A stretch of 64,000 bases of DNA, taken from assembly GCF_000177235.2 (NCBI RefSeq), contig NC_014829.1:1054001-1118000 (forward strand), read 5' to 3'. The stretch's first letter is position 1; every line of letters begins with the position of its first letter. This DNA comes from Evansella cellulosilytica DSM 2522 (GTDB lineage: Bacteria > Bacillota > Bacilli > Bacillales > Salisediminibacteriaceae). The notes below the pieces were generated by a model. The model did not search any database, was not told where the DNA came from, and saw only the letters and a program-made list of their open reading frames with translations. Made by a program: the position numbers and the translations under genes. Shown piece by piece: positions 16,382-25,606 of this stretch.

Positions 16382-17290
16382 TTAAGTAGTTTCAAACAAG
16401 CTGTCCAAAGCTTCTTTTAAACTCGGATAAATGAATGTAAATCCTGTTTCCTGCAAATTCCGCGGAAGTACTCGTTGCCCTTCTAAAACGAGCGTGCTCA
16501 TTTCTCCTAATACTGTTTTCAATACGAAGCTAGGGACAGGTGCCCAATAAGGCCGGTTAATGACAGTAGCTAACGTTTTTCCGAATTCATGCATTCTAAC
16601 AGGTGTAGGTGATGTTATATTAACTGGACCACTAATCGATGGTGTTTGAATGCAGTGCTCGAGTGCTCGCACCGTATCCTCAATATGGACCCAAGACATC
16701 CATTGCTGACCGGACCCTAATTTTCCACCAACGAACATTTTATAAGGCAACAGCATTTTCTTTAAAGCACCAGCTTCTTTTGAAAGGACGATTCCAAATC
16801 TTGCATATACAATACGGAGTTCACCTATCAAAGGAGAGGTTGTATCTTCCCAATCATGCACTAAAGAGCTTAAGAAATCGTTACTTTTTACAATATCTCC
16901 CTCTGTGAACGTGCTTGTTAAGGAGGTTCCATAATAGCCAATAGCGGAGCCGTTTACTAAAACATTTGGCCTTGATTGCATTGATTCGATAATCCTTACG
17001 ACTTCATTTGTTGCAGAAATTCTGCTATTGCGTAGCTGCTGTTTCTTTTCCTTTGTCCAACGTCCGCTATTTAAGCTTTCACCAGCTAAATTTATGATCG
17101 CATCAATACCTTCTAGCTCAAGCTCGGGTTTTGCATTATTTGTTAACCACTGTATAAAAGTGACGTTTTCCTTTGATTGATGTTGTGCGGCATGTCTTGT
17201 TAATACGAAAACGTGATGTCCGTTATTAACGAGTAATGATGTTAAAGCTTTGCCTATAAAACCAGAGCCACCCGCAATTGCAATCTTCAT
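16382..17290 (-). CDS. yfhF: TIGR01777/SDR39U1-type epimerase YfhF
   Basis: A 302-residue extended SDR-like protein. GGSGFIGKALTSLL gives the NAD(P)-binding motif, NLAGESL the conserved NxAG segment, GYYG the catalytic Tyr region and a C-terminal DUF1731-type RxLP.. LQETGF motif. Its reaction is uncharacterised; the family is annotated as nucleoside-diphosphate-sugar epimerase-like. ATG 17290 follows AGGAGGG. It is divergent from recX, as in B. subtilis. Confidence 0.9.
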   Translation of the reverse strand: MKIAIAGGSGFIGKALTSLLVNNGHHVFVLTRHAAQHQSKENVTFIQWLTNNAKPELELEGIDAIINLAGESLNSGRWTKEKKQQLRNSRISATNEVVRIIESMQSRPNVLVNGSAIGYYGTSLTSTFTEGDIVKSNDFLSSLVHDWEDTTSPLIGELRIVYARFGIVLSKEAGALKKMLLPYKMFVGGKLGSGQQWMSWVHIEDTVRALEHCIQTPSISGPVNITSPTPVRMHEFGKTLATVINRPYWAPVPSFVLKTVLGEMSTLVLEGQRVLPRNLQETGFTFIYPSLKEALDSLFETT

Positions 17291-17448
17291 AATCTATTTC
17301 CCTCCTATATGCTTATTTTGTTTTATTGTGAAGACGATAAGGAATTGTTATTTTCTATATGTATCCTACTTTCATTTTTTACCTTTTTTCGTTAAAAATC
17401 AAACGTTTTTAGCCAAGCATATGATACGATAATAATGAGGTGATGATC

Positions 17449-18270
17449 ATGCCGAAGATCACAAAAATAACCCCAGCGAAACGAAGTAAAGCTCGTTTTC
17501 ATATATATATAGATAAAGGGGAAGGGGAAGAATATGCTTTCTCCGTTTCTGAAGATGTTTTTATTAAGCATCATTTGTCTAAAGGGAAAGAATTGTCACA
17601 ACAGGAAATTGCAAACATTCGCGAAGAAGATGTATTAGATAAAGCGTTCCAAAAAACGCTCAACTATATATCTTACCGTATGAGATCAGAAAAAGAAGTG
17701 TTCACATATTTAAAGGATCTGGAAATTAGTCCGGAAGATGCACATAACCTAATTGATCGACTAAAGGATTTAAATGTGCTCGATGATCTTATGTTTGCAG
17801 AGGCTTTCGTCAGAACGAAAAAAAATACGCAAAAAAAGGGTCCCTTCATTATTGAACAGGAGCTATACGAAAAAGGGATATCACAAAAGCATATTGATCA
17901 AGCGATGAAGCAGTATCCAATGGAAGAGCAATTGGAAAACGCAATGGTCATTATCTCGAAAAAAAAGTCAGGCTATAAATCAGACTCTCAAAAGCAGAAG
18001 AAACAAAAAATGCATCAATTTTTACTTCAAAGAGGCTTTTCTACTAATGTTGCTAAGGAAGCGATTGAAGAGAGTGATTTAGATAACAGTTTTAATGAGG
18101 ATTTGGAATGGCAGGCAATTGCAAAGCAAGGAGAAAAAGCGTTAAGAAAGTTTATGAAATATGAGAATTATGAAAGAGATATGAGAATAAAACAGTTTTT
18201 ATATCAAAAAGGATTTCAAATAGACTTAATCGATAAATGGATAAATGAACGAGTAAAGGAAGAGGGTTAA
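17449..18270 (+). CDS. recX: Recombination regulator RecX
   Basis: A 273-residue three-helix-repeat protein of the RecX family that binds RecA filaments and modulates strand exchange. The core motif ISYRMRSEKEVFTYL is followed by DLNVLDDLMFAEAFVRTK and KGPFIIEQELYEKGIS, then further tandem repeats, giving the long Bacillus version. ATG 17449 has GAGGTGAT before it. It is followed by yfhH with a 65-bp gap. Confidence 0.92.
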   Translation: MPKITKITPAKRSKARFHIYIDKGEGEEYAFSVSEDVFIKHHLSKGKELSQQEIANIREEDVLDKAFQKTLNYISYRMRSEKEVFTYLKDLEISPEDAHNLIDRLKDLNVLDDLMFAEAFVRTKKNTQKKGPFIIEQELYEKGISQKHIDQAMKQYPMEEQLENAMVIISKKKSGYKSDSQKQKKQKMHQFLLQRGFSTNVAKEAIEESDLDNSFNEDLEWQAIAKQGEKALRKFMKYENYERDMRIKQFLYQKGFQIDLIDKWINERVKEEG

Positions 18271-18335
18271 TTTCTTTCATAAGTAGATGCATTTGTTTAT
18301 AATACACGTAAATAAGTTTTTATAGGAGAGTTAAA

Positions 18336-18647
18336 ATGGAAAAACGCTATAGTCAAATGACCCAACAGGAATTGATGTCCGAAATTGCGCAATTAAAAGT
18401 GAAGGCACAAAAAGCGGAACAAATGGGAATCATAAATGAATATGCCGTTTATGAGCGAAAAATGGTAATGGCTCAAGCGTATTTGATGGATCCATCCGCC
18501 TTCAAAGCTGGAGACACATATGAAATACGTGACTCTCAAGAGCAGTTTAAAATTTCCTACATGAACGGTGTATTTGCTTGGGGATATAGAAATGACTCAT
18601 CTGAGGAAGAAGCATTGCCAATTTCTCTATTAGGCAGTAAAAAATAA
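18336..18647 (+). CDS. yfhH: YfhH family protein
   Basis: A 103-residue protein with MEKRYSQMTQQELMSEIAQL, an N-terminal helical hairpin, and a C-terminal beta domain (GDTYEIRDSQEQFKISYMNG, FAWGYR). This is the YfhH family in its conserved position after recX. Function unknown. The AGGAGAG site precedes ATG. Confidence 0.9.
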   Translation: MEKRYSQMTQQELMSEIAQLKVKAQKAEQMGIINEYAVYERKMVMAQAYLMDPSAFKAGDTYEIRDSQEQFKISYMNGVFAWGYRNDSSEEEALPISLLGSKK

Positions 18648-18736
18648 TGAAAGGAGAGGAGCTAGAATCAGCCCTCTCGTCATTCATTCACATTATTGTG
18701 GAGGTCGTTCCTCAATAGAGGAGGTCACTCGCAAAT

Positions 18737-18901
18737 CTACTCACCAGGGTCATGCTTTCTACTTTGGGTAGAAGCTTGCATACGTTCTGCTGGATGGTCG
18801 TTGATGGATCCGTCAGCACGTTTGGATGCGTAAGCAGCTTTTGCTCTAGGTTCTCCATCTAAAGATATTCTCGGTGGGAAGCCTTTTTCTTTATTACGCA
18901 T
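18737..18901 (-). CDS. sspK: Acid-soluble spore protein K
   Basis: A 54-residue small acid-soluble spore protein: [20 protein letters not shown], then [17 protein letters not shown], the SspK signature. It is made in the forespore, where its role is minor or unknown. AAAGGAGG lies 9 nt before ATG 18901. It is convergent with yfhH and divergent from yfhJ, as in B. subtilis. Confidence 0.92.
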   Translation of the reverse strand: MRNKEKGFPPRISLDGEPRAKAAYASKRADGSINDHPAERMQASTQSRKHDPGE

Positions 18902-18997
18902 AAAAGAAAACCTCCTTTTTATTGGGAACACTTATATTATTTGAGCAAAACACTAAAATATGATTTGAAATTGTTGTAAAAGGGGTAAGGAAAGATG

Positions 18998-19264
18998 ATG
19001 AATGATTACTTTGAACGATTAACAACGCAGCTCTTAGAGCAAAACAATAAGATCTCTTATGCAGAGGCAAGAACGTGGATTGAGCTATTATGGGAGGATT
19101 TTGAAGCGACATATGCAAAAGCTGGCCGTAAATATCAGGGGCAAGAAATGACGGAAAAGATATTGTCACAATGGATCAACAATTATGGCTCTCGACTTCA
19201 TGAAGTACTCATCGAAAAGCCGAAATATCGAGAATTATTCGAGCAAAAAAAGTTTTACCATTAA
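18998..19264 (+). CDS. yfhJ: YfhJ (WVELL) family protein
   Basis: An 88-residue protein with ARTWIELLWEDFEATYAKAG, the WVELL motif that names the family. Function unknown; forespore-expressed homologues are known. Two adjacent ATG codons (18995, 18998) exist; the second matches homologues and spacing from AAGG. Confidence 0.88.
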   Translation: MNDYFERLTTQLLEQNNKISYAEARTWIELLWEDFEATYAKAGRKYQGQEMTEKILSQWINNYGSRLHEVLIEKPKYRELFEQKKFYH

Positions 19265-19304
19265 TTTATGTACAACAGAGGAAATTGAGTGGCTATACCA
19301 TACA

Positions 19305-19392
19305 CAAGAGGGTGACGCAAAGGTTGTAATAACCTATTGCGTCACCCTCTTAGCAATGTGCTAGCAGCCTTTATTAAGTGGCTGGGATAGGT
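19305..19392 (+). repeat. Dispersed two-hairpin repeat, copy D (terminator-like)
   Basis: AGGGTGACGCAAAGGTT pairs with AACCTATTGCGTCACCCT. The conserved TTAGCAATGTGCTAGCAGCC linker and a reduced second stem follow. It sits between the convergent yfhJ and yfhP ends and can serve both. Confidence 0.7.
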
Positions 19393-19402
19393 CTTAAAAA
19401 AA

Positions 19403-20380
19403 TTAAATTGCAACTTCAAGCTTTCTCTTCAACGTTTCATTATTAAAAATCCACCCCGTGTAAGAGGAAAGTATTTCATGTTCAGAGTTTAATCGCACGA
19501 TAGCAATGAACGGATAATGCCCTTTACTACGATAACGAAGATCAACAAATTTTACAGTATATCCATGCGATTCCTCAGTAACCTCCCATCGATATGCAGG
19601 AGAAAAAGAGAGAAACGCACTTAAATTTGGGTCCTTACGAGCATCCTTAATGATTTGCAAATCAGGAATTGTCTCAAAAGGATATGTTTCAAAATACTCT
19701 AGAGTCCCATTCTTCATTTTAGCAACGTACATTTCATCTTTTGTACGCACAACGATATGCCAACTGTTCCACCGGTACGTAGGTGATGTGAAAATATGCG
19801 TTGCGTCAGGATGAAGACTTTTTACATAACGGTAAACTGCCCGTTGCGCACGTACTCTCCAAATATAGTAACAGGTAATTACTGCGTACATCGCTAAAAA
19901 CGTCCAACCTGGGTCTGTACCAAATCGCCAAAGAATAATGCCGATAATGTGAGTGATAAATATAAAGATGTCAAAAATATTAATAACGCCTAATGCAATC
20001 CACTTATCCTTAATAGGAGCAAAAGCCTTCGTTCCATATGCATTAAAAATATCAACAAAAACATGAAGGAATACAGCTAAAAACGTCCATAGCCATAGGT
20101 GAAGTACGTTCACGTTTGGAATAGTAAGTGTCAAAACGATAGTGATGAGTGTTGGCCATATAAACCAAGCTGGTATAGAGTGAGTAACTCCCCTATGATG
20201 TCTTAAGTAGGTTGCGTTATTTTTTAGTTTTAGTACCGTGTCAAAATCAGGTGCTTGAGAGCCGATGATCGCACCGAGCATCACTGCCTGAGTCATTGTC
20301 GGACTTCCAGAAACGATAGGATCCAGTGTTGCTAAGCCGCCAAGAGCGACTCCCATGACAACATGGGTTCCCGTATCCAT
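19403..20380 (-). CDS. yfhP: YfhP family membrane-bound metal-dependent hydrolase
   Basis: A 325-residue protein of the YdjM/YfhP (LexA-binding, inner-membrane metal-dependent hydrolase, DUF457) family. MDTGTHVVMG gives a conserved His near the start, PDFDTVLKL and HHRGVTHSIPAW give the other metal ligands, and several membrane helices fill about residues 85-180. The C-terminal 120 residues form a soluble beta-rich domain. ATG 20380 follows AAGGAGGG; the longer frame upstream is not used. It is divergent from the mutY cluster. The hydrolytic substrate is not known. Confidence 0.88.
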   Translation of the reverse strand: MDTGTHVVMGVALGGLATLDPIVSGSPTMTQAVMLGAIIGSQAPDFDTVLKLKNNATYLRHHRGVTHSIPAWFIWPTLITIVLTLTIPNVNVLHLWLWTFLAVFLHVFVDIFNAYGTKAFAPIKDKWIALGVINIFDIFIFITHIIGIILWRFGTDPGWTFLAMYAVITCYYIWRVRAQRAVYRYVKSLHPDATHIFTSPTYRWNSWHIVVRTKDEMYVAKMKNGTLEYFETYPFETIPDLQIIKDARKDPNLSAFLSFSPAYRWEVTEESHGYTVKFVDLRYRSKGHYPFIAIVRLNSEHEILSSYTGWIFNNETLKRKLEVAI

Positions 20381-20537
20381 ATGCTTCCCTCCTTGGTGGT
20401 GGTACAATTACTTTATGCTTTAACATTATTGTCGGTATGTACGAAAGTAAACCGTTGTTATTCATTTTTAAAAAAATCGTTACACTCTTAACTATATTAT
20501 TACCCAATCTTATTAATTTTCAAAAGGAGTTTTCAAT

Positions 20538-20846
20538 ATGAATAATCAATTGCACATATTTATGGAGTATAGAATTAAAAGTGAGTATGTAAAGGAATTT
20601 GAAAATAAAATGCCCGATGTTATGAAGGAGTTGGAACGACACGAAGCGATTGAGACGGAGTGGTTTGAAGCAGCTGATCAAAAGAACTTATACGTAGAAA
20701 TGTTTAAGCTACCGACACATTCTCATTACCATGATATAAAGAACGTAAGAAGAGATAAAGCCCATCCTATTTTTGGACAGTTCGACCAATACGTTGAGGG
20801 TGGAATAGAAAAGGTCCATTGTTGGGCATTTGTGAAAAGGTCTTAA
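20538..20846 (+). CDS. Hypothetical protein, dimeric alpha-beta barrel-like
   Basis: A 102-residue soluble protein. The alternation of strands and helices (HIFMEYRIK, then a helix VKEFENKMPDVMKEL, then NLYVEMFKL) resembles small ferredoxin-like alpha/beta barrel proteins. No catalytic residue can be assigned. The ATG is preceded by AAAGGAG. It lies 25 bp before mutY and is probably co-transcribed with it. Confidence 0.65.
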   Translation: MNNQLHIFMEYRIKSEYVKEFENKMPDVMKELERHEAIETEWFEAADQKNLYVEMFKLPTHSHYHDIKNVRRDKAHPIFGQFDQYVEGGIEKVHCWAFVKRS

Positions 20847-20871
20847 GGAAGAACTTAGGGGGAAACCAGAA

Positions 20872-21963
20872 ATGAATATAGAAGAATTACGAGAGTGGCC
20901 TGCAGAAGATTTTCAAGCTAACCTCCTTCATTGGTATGAAGAAAATAAAAGAGATTTACCTTGGAGAAGAGAGAGAGACCCTTATAAAATATGGGTGTCA
21001 GAAATCATGCTACAGCAAACGAAAGTCGATACAGTCATCCCTTATTATGAGAGGTTCATTTCCCTTTTTCCATCAGCTAAAGCACTGGCAGAAGCTGAGG
21101 AAGAAACAGTGCTAAAAGCGTGGGAAGGTCTAGGCTATTATTCGAGAGCGCGGAACTTACATGCGGCTGTCAAGGAAGTGAATGAAGTTTACGGTGGAAT
21201 GGTTCCTAATAATAAAGCCGAGATTTCTCGTTTGCGAGGGGTTGGCCCTTATACTGCAGGAGCGATATTAAGTATTGCCTATAATATTCCAGCACCTGCC
21301 GTTGATGGGAATGTCATGCGTGTTGTGACGCGTCTTTTATTGATGTACGATGATATAAGCAAAGTGACTACGAGGAAAAAAATAGAAGCAATTATTGAAC
21401 AAATTATTTCGGAACAACATCCATCTGAATTCAATCAAGCTTTAATGGAATTAGGCGCTCTCATCTGTACACCACGAAACCCTGCATGTCTCATTTGCCC
21501 AGTGCAACTTCAATGTAGAGCCCGCGAAGAGGGTGTACAAGAAACATTGCCAGTAAAGGCAAAAAAAGCGAAGCCAAAGCAAAAAAATATGCTAGCGCTC
21601 GTAGTGAAAAATAAAGCTGGACAAGTTTTAATTCAAAAACGACCAGAAACGGGTTTACTAGCAAATCTATGGCAGTTTCCGAATGTGGAAGCAGACAATA
21701 TAGAAGCTATCGTTAATTATATGAAGGAGACAGCCCAGTTAGAGGTCGATGTAAACGTCACAGTGAAGCAGCACGTTAAACACGTTTTTACACATCTTAT
21801 TTGGGAGATTGATGTGTATAGCGGTGAAGTTGGAGAATGGGGCGAAGAAACGGATCTAGAAAGTAGCTCCTTCAAGTTTGTCGATAAGGAAGATATAGAT
21901 TGGTATCCATTCCCAGTATCACATCAAAAAATCATTGACCGCATGGTGAAGGGGGAAGAGTAA
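20872..21963 (+). CDS. mutY: A/G-specific adenine glycosylase MutY
   Basis: A 363-residue base-excision repair enzyme that removes adenine mispaired with 8-oxoguanine. The helix-hairpin-helix motif is LRGVGPYTAG (121-130). The catalytic Glu is in VSEIMLQQTK (Glu44) and the catalytic Asp is in VDGN (Asp145). The iron-sulfur cluster ligands are Cys199, 206, 209 and 215 (C-x6-C-x2-C-x5-C). The C-terminal NUDIX-like domain (about 237-355) recognises 8-oxoG. The stop codon is followed directly by the GTG of the SDR gene, so the two are co-transcribed. Confidence 0.95.
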   Translation: MNIEELREWPAEDFQANLLHWYEENKRDLPWRRERDPYKIWVSEIMLQQTKVDTVIPYYERFISLFPSAKALAEAEEETVLKAWEGLGYYSRARNLHAAVKEVNEVYGGMVPNNKAEISRLRGVGPYTAGAILSIAYNIPAPAVDGNVMRVVTRLLLMYDDISKVTTRKKIEAIIEQIISEQHPSEFNQALMELGALICTPRNPACLICPVQLQCRAREEGVQETLPVKAKKAKPKQKNMLALVVKNKAGQVLIQKRPETGLLANLWQFPNVEADNIEAIVNYMKETAQLEVDVNVTVKQHVKHVFTHLIWEIDVYSGEVGEWGEETDLESSSFKFVDKEDIDWYPFPVSHQKIIDRMVKGEE

Positions 21964-22722
21964 GTGGACTTAAACTTATCAGAAAAAAAAGTGTTGATTA
22001 CAGGTGGCTCAAAAGGGATTGGAAAAGGAATTGCAAAAGCTTTTCTAAAAGAAGGCGCACAAGTTGGTGTAGTAGCAAGAGACGAGAAAGCACTGAATGC
22101 TTTAAAGAATGAAGAAGAGAAAATCGCTATTTTTCAAGGGGATATGACATCAGAAGCGGATAGAATTCGCGTTTTCAATGAGTTTATGAATGAGTTTGAA
22201 AATATCGATATTTTAATCAATAATGCGGGGGGCTCACAAGGTTCCACAGTAGAAGAGACAAATATCGAAGAGTTTGAGCAAGCAATGCAATTAAATTTCT
22301 TTTCAGCTGTTCACCTTTCAAAGCTAGCGTATAGCGAAATGAAAAAGCAAAAAACCGGAAGTATCATAAACATATCCTCCATTTTTGGAAGAGAAAGTGG
22401 TGGGAAAGTAACCTACAACAACGCAAAATCAGCAATGATTTCTTTTACGAAGGCATTTGCTGACGAGGCGGTAAAAAATGGTGTCCGCGTCAATGGCGTA
22501 GCTCCAGGAAGCATACTGCATCCAACAGGAAATTGGCAACGCCGTTTAGAGGAAAACCCAGATAAGATGAAGCAATTTGTCGAGGACGAAATTCCGGCAG
22601 GACGTTTTGGAACAGTGGGGGAGGTTGCTGATGTCGTTGTTTTCTTAGCATCGGAACGTGCTAAATGGGTTATAGGTGCAACCTTAAATGTAGATGGTGG
22701 ACAATCAAGAGCAAATTTTTAA
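21964..22722 (+). CDS. SDR family oxidoreductase
   Basis: A 252-residue classical SDR: TGGSKGIGKGIAKAF (cofactor binding), NNAGGSQGS, catalytic Ser in INISSIFG and YNNAK for the Tyr-Lys pair, ending VDGGQSRANF. The GTG start abuts the mutY stop and the ribosome site lies inside mutY. It resembles 3-oxoacyl-ACP reductase or sugar dehydrogenases; the substrate is unknown. The true FabL homologue is a different gene at 30437, so this is an additional SDR in the mutY operon. Confidence 0.82.
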   Translation: MDLNLSEKKVLITGGSKGIGKGIAKAFLKEGAQVGVVARDEKALNALKNEEEKIAIFQGDMTSEADRIRVFNEFMNEFENIDILINNAGGSQGSTVEETNIEEFEQAMQLNFFSAVHLSKLAYSEMKKQKTGSIINISSIFGRESGGKVTYNNAKSAMISFTKAFADEAVKNGVRVNGVAPGSILHPTGNWQRRLEENPDKMKQFVEDEIPAGRFGTVGEVADVVVFLASERAKWVIGATLNVDGGQSRANF

Positions 22723-22749
22723 TACATTCCAGTGGGCCGAGGTGCTTAG

Positions 22750-22786
22750 AGAGAACTGTCCTGTTCTTTTCTAAGCGCTTTTTTGA
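22750..22786 (+). terminator. Intrinsic terminator of the mutY-SDR operon
   Basis: GTGCTTAGA pairs with TCTAAGCGC around a loop of about 20 nt and leads into six T residues. Confidence 0.75.
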
Positions 22787-22787
22787 T

Positions 22788-22847
22788 GAGGGCACTGAAA
22801 AAAACAACTTTTTCAACGGCCTCCGATATTTCCCTTTTTCAGTTCCT
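22788..22847. repeat. Short GGGCACTGAAAAA inverted-repeat element
   Basis: GGGCACTGAAAAA at 22790 and CCCTTTTTCAGT at 22832-22843 form imperfect inverted termini of a roughly 60-bp element. The same termini bound a much larger segment at 36337-36808. Confidence 0.55.
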
Positions 22848-22975
22848 CTTTTTTGAGCAGGAGAGGAAAGGAAGGAATCTTTAGGATCTGTCCCCCTCCT
22901 AAAACAAAATTATGATAGAATAATAATTTATAGTGCTTAAAACACAGTGAAATAATGACATAAGGGGTAGGCAGA

Positions 22976-24397
22976 ATGAAATTAATTTATCTTATAGCTA
23001 TATTAATGGTGATGGCTGGATGTAATACAGCTGAAGGTGATCCAGATTCGTCTGCGTCCGTAGGCGAAACAGACAGTGTCCAAGAAGATCTTGCATGTGA
23101 GGCACCTTCGTTGAAAGACGATAATGAACTAGTTGTTTCGGTTGAAGGAGAAGAGAGAACGGTTGAAGGGAACACATTCGATTTCGAGTTTGGTGGTCAT
23201 GTCCATGTACTACCTGGATACGAGACCAATACATACACAGGAACTGTAATGCGAGGAGAAGACGAATTACATTATCCTGGTGTAACTATTCGTGCTGAGG
23301 TTGAAGATAAAACGGATCGAGATGAAGAACCAGCAGCAACTATTGGGATTTATGAAATGCCAAGCTGGGAACCAGCGACGATTTATGATATTACGAATGA
23401 TCTTAGAATGTTTAAGCAATTGCAGCCTGCAACAGTAGAATTACAGATTGATGATTATCCGGAACTTTGTTTTTTTGACTTGATTTATAGTGCGGAAAAT
23501 GAAGAGAATAATAGTTTACATTATTTTTTAGGTAAAGCAATTAATGAAAAAGTGTATGTTGTCCAACTAAATGTGACGGATAAGGACGACAAGGAAAGTG
23601 AAGCAGAAGTACTTGCGATGGCTTCCACGATTTTTATCGAAAAGACAATGGAAGATCGCAAACCGATGGTTGTTACGCAAAGCTGTGAAGCAGGAGTAAA
23701 CCTCTCTTTGACTTTGTCAGAGAGAATGGGTTACAACACGTCAAATGATGGGGAAATAATTCAAGAGCAGTATAGGCATTTGTTTTATTACACGGACACA
23801 TACTTACGTGAAATTTTGAGTGTATCTTGTGAAGGAGAGGCGACAGAAGAAAACATTGCTTCCATTATTGCATCCCATGAAGGCATGAATCCAGATTTTG
23901 AATTTATTGATACTAGTACAATTGAAGACATAGAAGATGTTCATATGTATATCACTTATGAAACTAGTACAAATGAATTAAGAAATACAGTTTTACTGGA
24001 AAGAGATAACGTGTTAATTAAGGCGAGGTTTGGAATTAATCTATCACGAGACTATGAAGTACGAATCAAGGAATTTCACGAAGCCATTAACTCTATTGAC
24101 GTTGAATACAGAAGTGAGTCGGAAGGTCTTTTTGAAGTGGAAAATGAGGAGGGAACCTCTGAATATAGACTCAATCACCCTTCTGAAGAAATGATTACTT
24201 TAGGAAATTTTTATGGACGCGCTAGTGACAATACAATAAAAACGGATGATGTTTATGGAGAAATAGCCGAATTTATTTTCAACCCAAACCTAGAAGATAT
24301 AGTGAGCGAATTAAAGGAAGGAGATACGATCATGATCTCCTACTTCAAAGATGAACATACCGGTGAGAAGCTTATTACGAGAATTGATAAAATGTAA
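22976..24397 (+). CDS. Large putative lipoprotein, function unknown
   Basis: A 473-residue protein with an N-terminal signal and lipobox (LMVMAGCNTAEG, Cys16 predicted as the lipidated residue), then a Ser/Asp/Glu-rich linker and a long acidic domain. No known family is recognised; two regions with similar beta-rich patterns (about 110-215 and 225-370) could be related domains. It should be exported and tethered to the membrane. An AGGGG site precedes ATG. Repeat copy C follows and can terminate it. Confidence 0.65.
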   Translation: MKLIYLIAILMVMAGCNTAEGDPDSSASVGETDSVQEDLACEAPSLKDDNELVVSVEGEERTVEGNTFDFEFGGHVHVLPGYETNTYTGTVMRGEDELHYPGVTIRAEVEDKTDRDEEPAATIGIYEMPSWEPATIYDITNDLRMFKQLQPATVELQIDDYPELCFFDLIYSAENEENNSLHYFLGKAINEKVYVVQLNVTDKDDKESEAEVLAMASTIFIEKTMEDRKPMVVTQSCEAGVNLSLTLSERMGYNTSNDGEIIQEQYRHLFYYTDTYLREILSVSCEGEATEENIASIIASHEGMNPDFEFIDTSTIEDIEDVHMYITYETSTNELRNTVLLERDNVLIKARFGINLSRDYEVRIKEFHEAINSIDVEYRSESEGLFEVENEEGTSEYRLNHPSEEMITLGNFYGRASDNTIKTDDVYGEIAEFIFNPNLEDIVSELKEGDTIMISYFKDEHTGEKLITRIDKM

Positions 24398-24411
24398 TAG
24401 TTGTTATCGTA

Positions 24412-24517
24412 TGAGGTTGACTCAAAAGGTTGATTTTTTTACCTTTTGGAGTCAACCTCTAAGCAATGTGCGTAGCGACCGCAATCCCATAAAGACCGCT
24501 ATAAGTGTTTTTTTAAA
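24412..24517. repeat. Dispersed two-hairpin repeat, copy C
   Basis: GAGGTTGACTCAAAAGGT pairs with ACCTTTTGGAGTCAACCTC (one-base bulge), followed by TAAGCAATGTGCGTAGCGACC and the start of the second stem (CGCTATAAGTG), which is truncated compared with copies A and B. Confidence 0.75.
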
Positions 24518-24593
24518 AAGATAAGTATAAATAAGAAAATAATTTTTTCACCCAAGAACATATCGAGTGAACTAAAAAAGACTGCTTCTTATC

Positions 24594-25163
24594 CTATTCA
24601 GTTCCATCCTGAATATATTCTTTAATGAGTAATTCTTCTATGCCTTGCTTTTGGGCTTTTTTAGCCATTCTATTAAATAGGAATCGAACGAAAAATGGCA
24701 TTTTCACTAATCTAGTATCCTGCATATTTAGAATGACGACAGCGTGCAACATGTTATCAAACTTCCCCTTTTTGCTAATCTTTCCGTCTGCAGCAAGTCC
24801 ATAGGCTATTCGCATAGATTCTTCAAATTTATGTGGTGGTGTTAGTTTTACTCGGAAAGTAACAGGCTCAGTATCTGATGCGTTTTTAAATAAGTGGTGC
24901 GTTTCTTTTGGAACAGTTACTTTTTCTCCTGGATTTATGACATGCTCTTCTTTCCCTCGGATGACAAATAATTGCCCTTTTACCCCTTCAAACTCTTCTT
25001 CAAATTCTAAGTGATAATGAAGAGGTGGCCCTTCTCCACCAGGTGGAAGATTTACCTCGATAAGTAGGTATTCACCATTTGTCTCTTTTGCATTTTCCAA
25101 AAATGTTATAACCTCACCCGTATGAGCATGAGTTATCGAACGATCTTTTGTAGCTGTTTCCAC
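24594..25163 (-). CDS. Cupin domain protein
   Basis: A 189-residue protein. The cupin core runs over about residues 15-110: GGEGPPLHYHLEFEEEFEG carries the two His and Glu of motif 1, and EKVTVPKETHHLFKN carries motif 2. The C-terminal helix-rich part (about 120-185) is unassigned. It probably binds a metal ion and a small ligand; no reaction can be assigned. The GTG start at 25163 has AGGGGTGAT upstream. Its 3' end faces repeat copy C. Confidence 0.8.
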   Translation of the reverse strand: METATKDRSITHAHTGEVITFLENAKETNGEYLLIEVNLPPGGEGPPLHYHLEFEEEFEGVKGQLFVIRGKEEHVINPGEKVTVPKETHHLFKNASDTEPVTFRVKLTPPHKFEESMRIAYGLAADGKISKKGKFDNMLHAVVILNMQDTRLVKMPFFVRFLFNRMAKKAQKQGIEELLIKEYIQDGTE

Positions 25164-25606
25164 TGTATCACCCCTATTTGTTTTATAGTAAAAATTATAC
25201 CAAAAACAGAATGGAGTAGTGTGAATAATCAGAAAAAAATATTGTTACTTAGTAACTAGGTATCTAGTCTCTTAGTTCTAGATATAGAGTATAGAGGTTT
25301 GTTGTAATAGCATGAGAAGAAAAACGAGAGTGTTAGTGTTGTTAGAGTGTTTCTTAGAGCATATAGAGAAGAAGTAAAATAGTTAAAGTGCCGATAGAGC
25401 AGTGCTCAGAACACATAAGCAAGGAAAAAAATCGATAAATTACCGATAAGAGAGTGAAAATCCAACCAAAAATTCATTAAAACACTTCTTCATCACATAC
25501 AACAAACACTAATACTCAGGGCGAAGACGCTATGATATATTTAGATTAGAGTGAAAACAATATTTACCATTGTTGTGAAAAAACGAGTACTGGAGGGGTT
25601 CGTGAT
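25164..25606. other. Non-coding AT-rich gap
   Basis: About 440 bp without a supported gene. It has short purine-rich direct repetitions (GAGAGTG, TTAGAG) near 25320-25460 but no clear hairpin, tRNA or open frame with a ribosome site. Confidence 0.4.

Noticed and set aside
21964-22722. The SDR after mutY was first considered as fabL by position
   Set aside because: The gene at 30437 matches FabL motifs ([20 protein letters not shown]) and the yfhS-fabL-sspE order, so this SDR is a separate enzyme.
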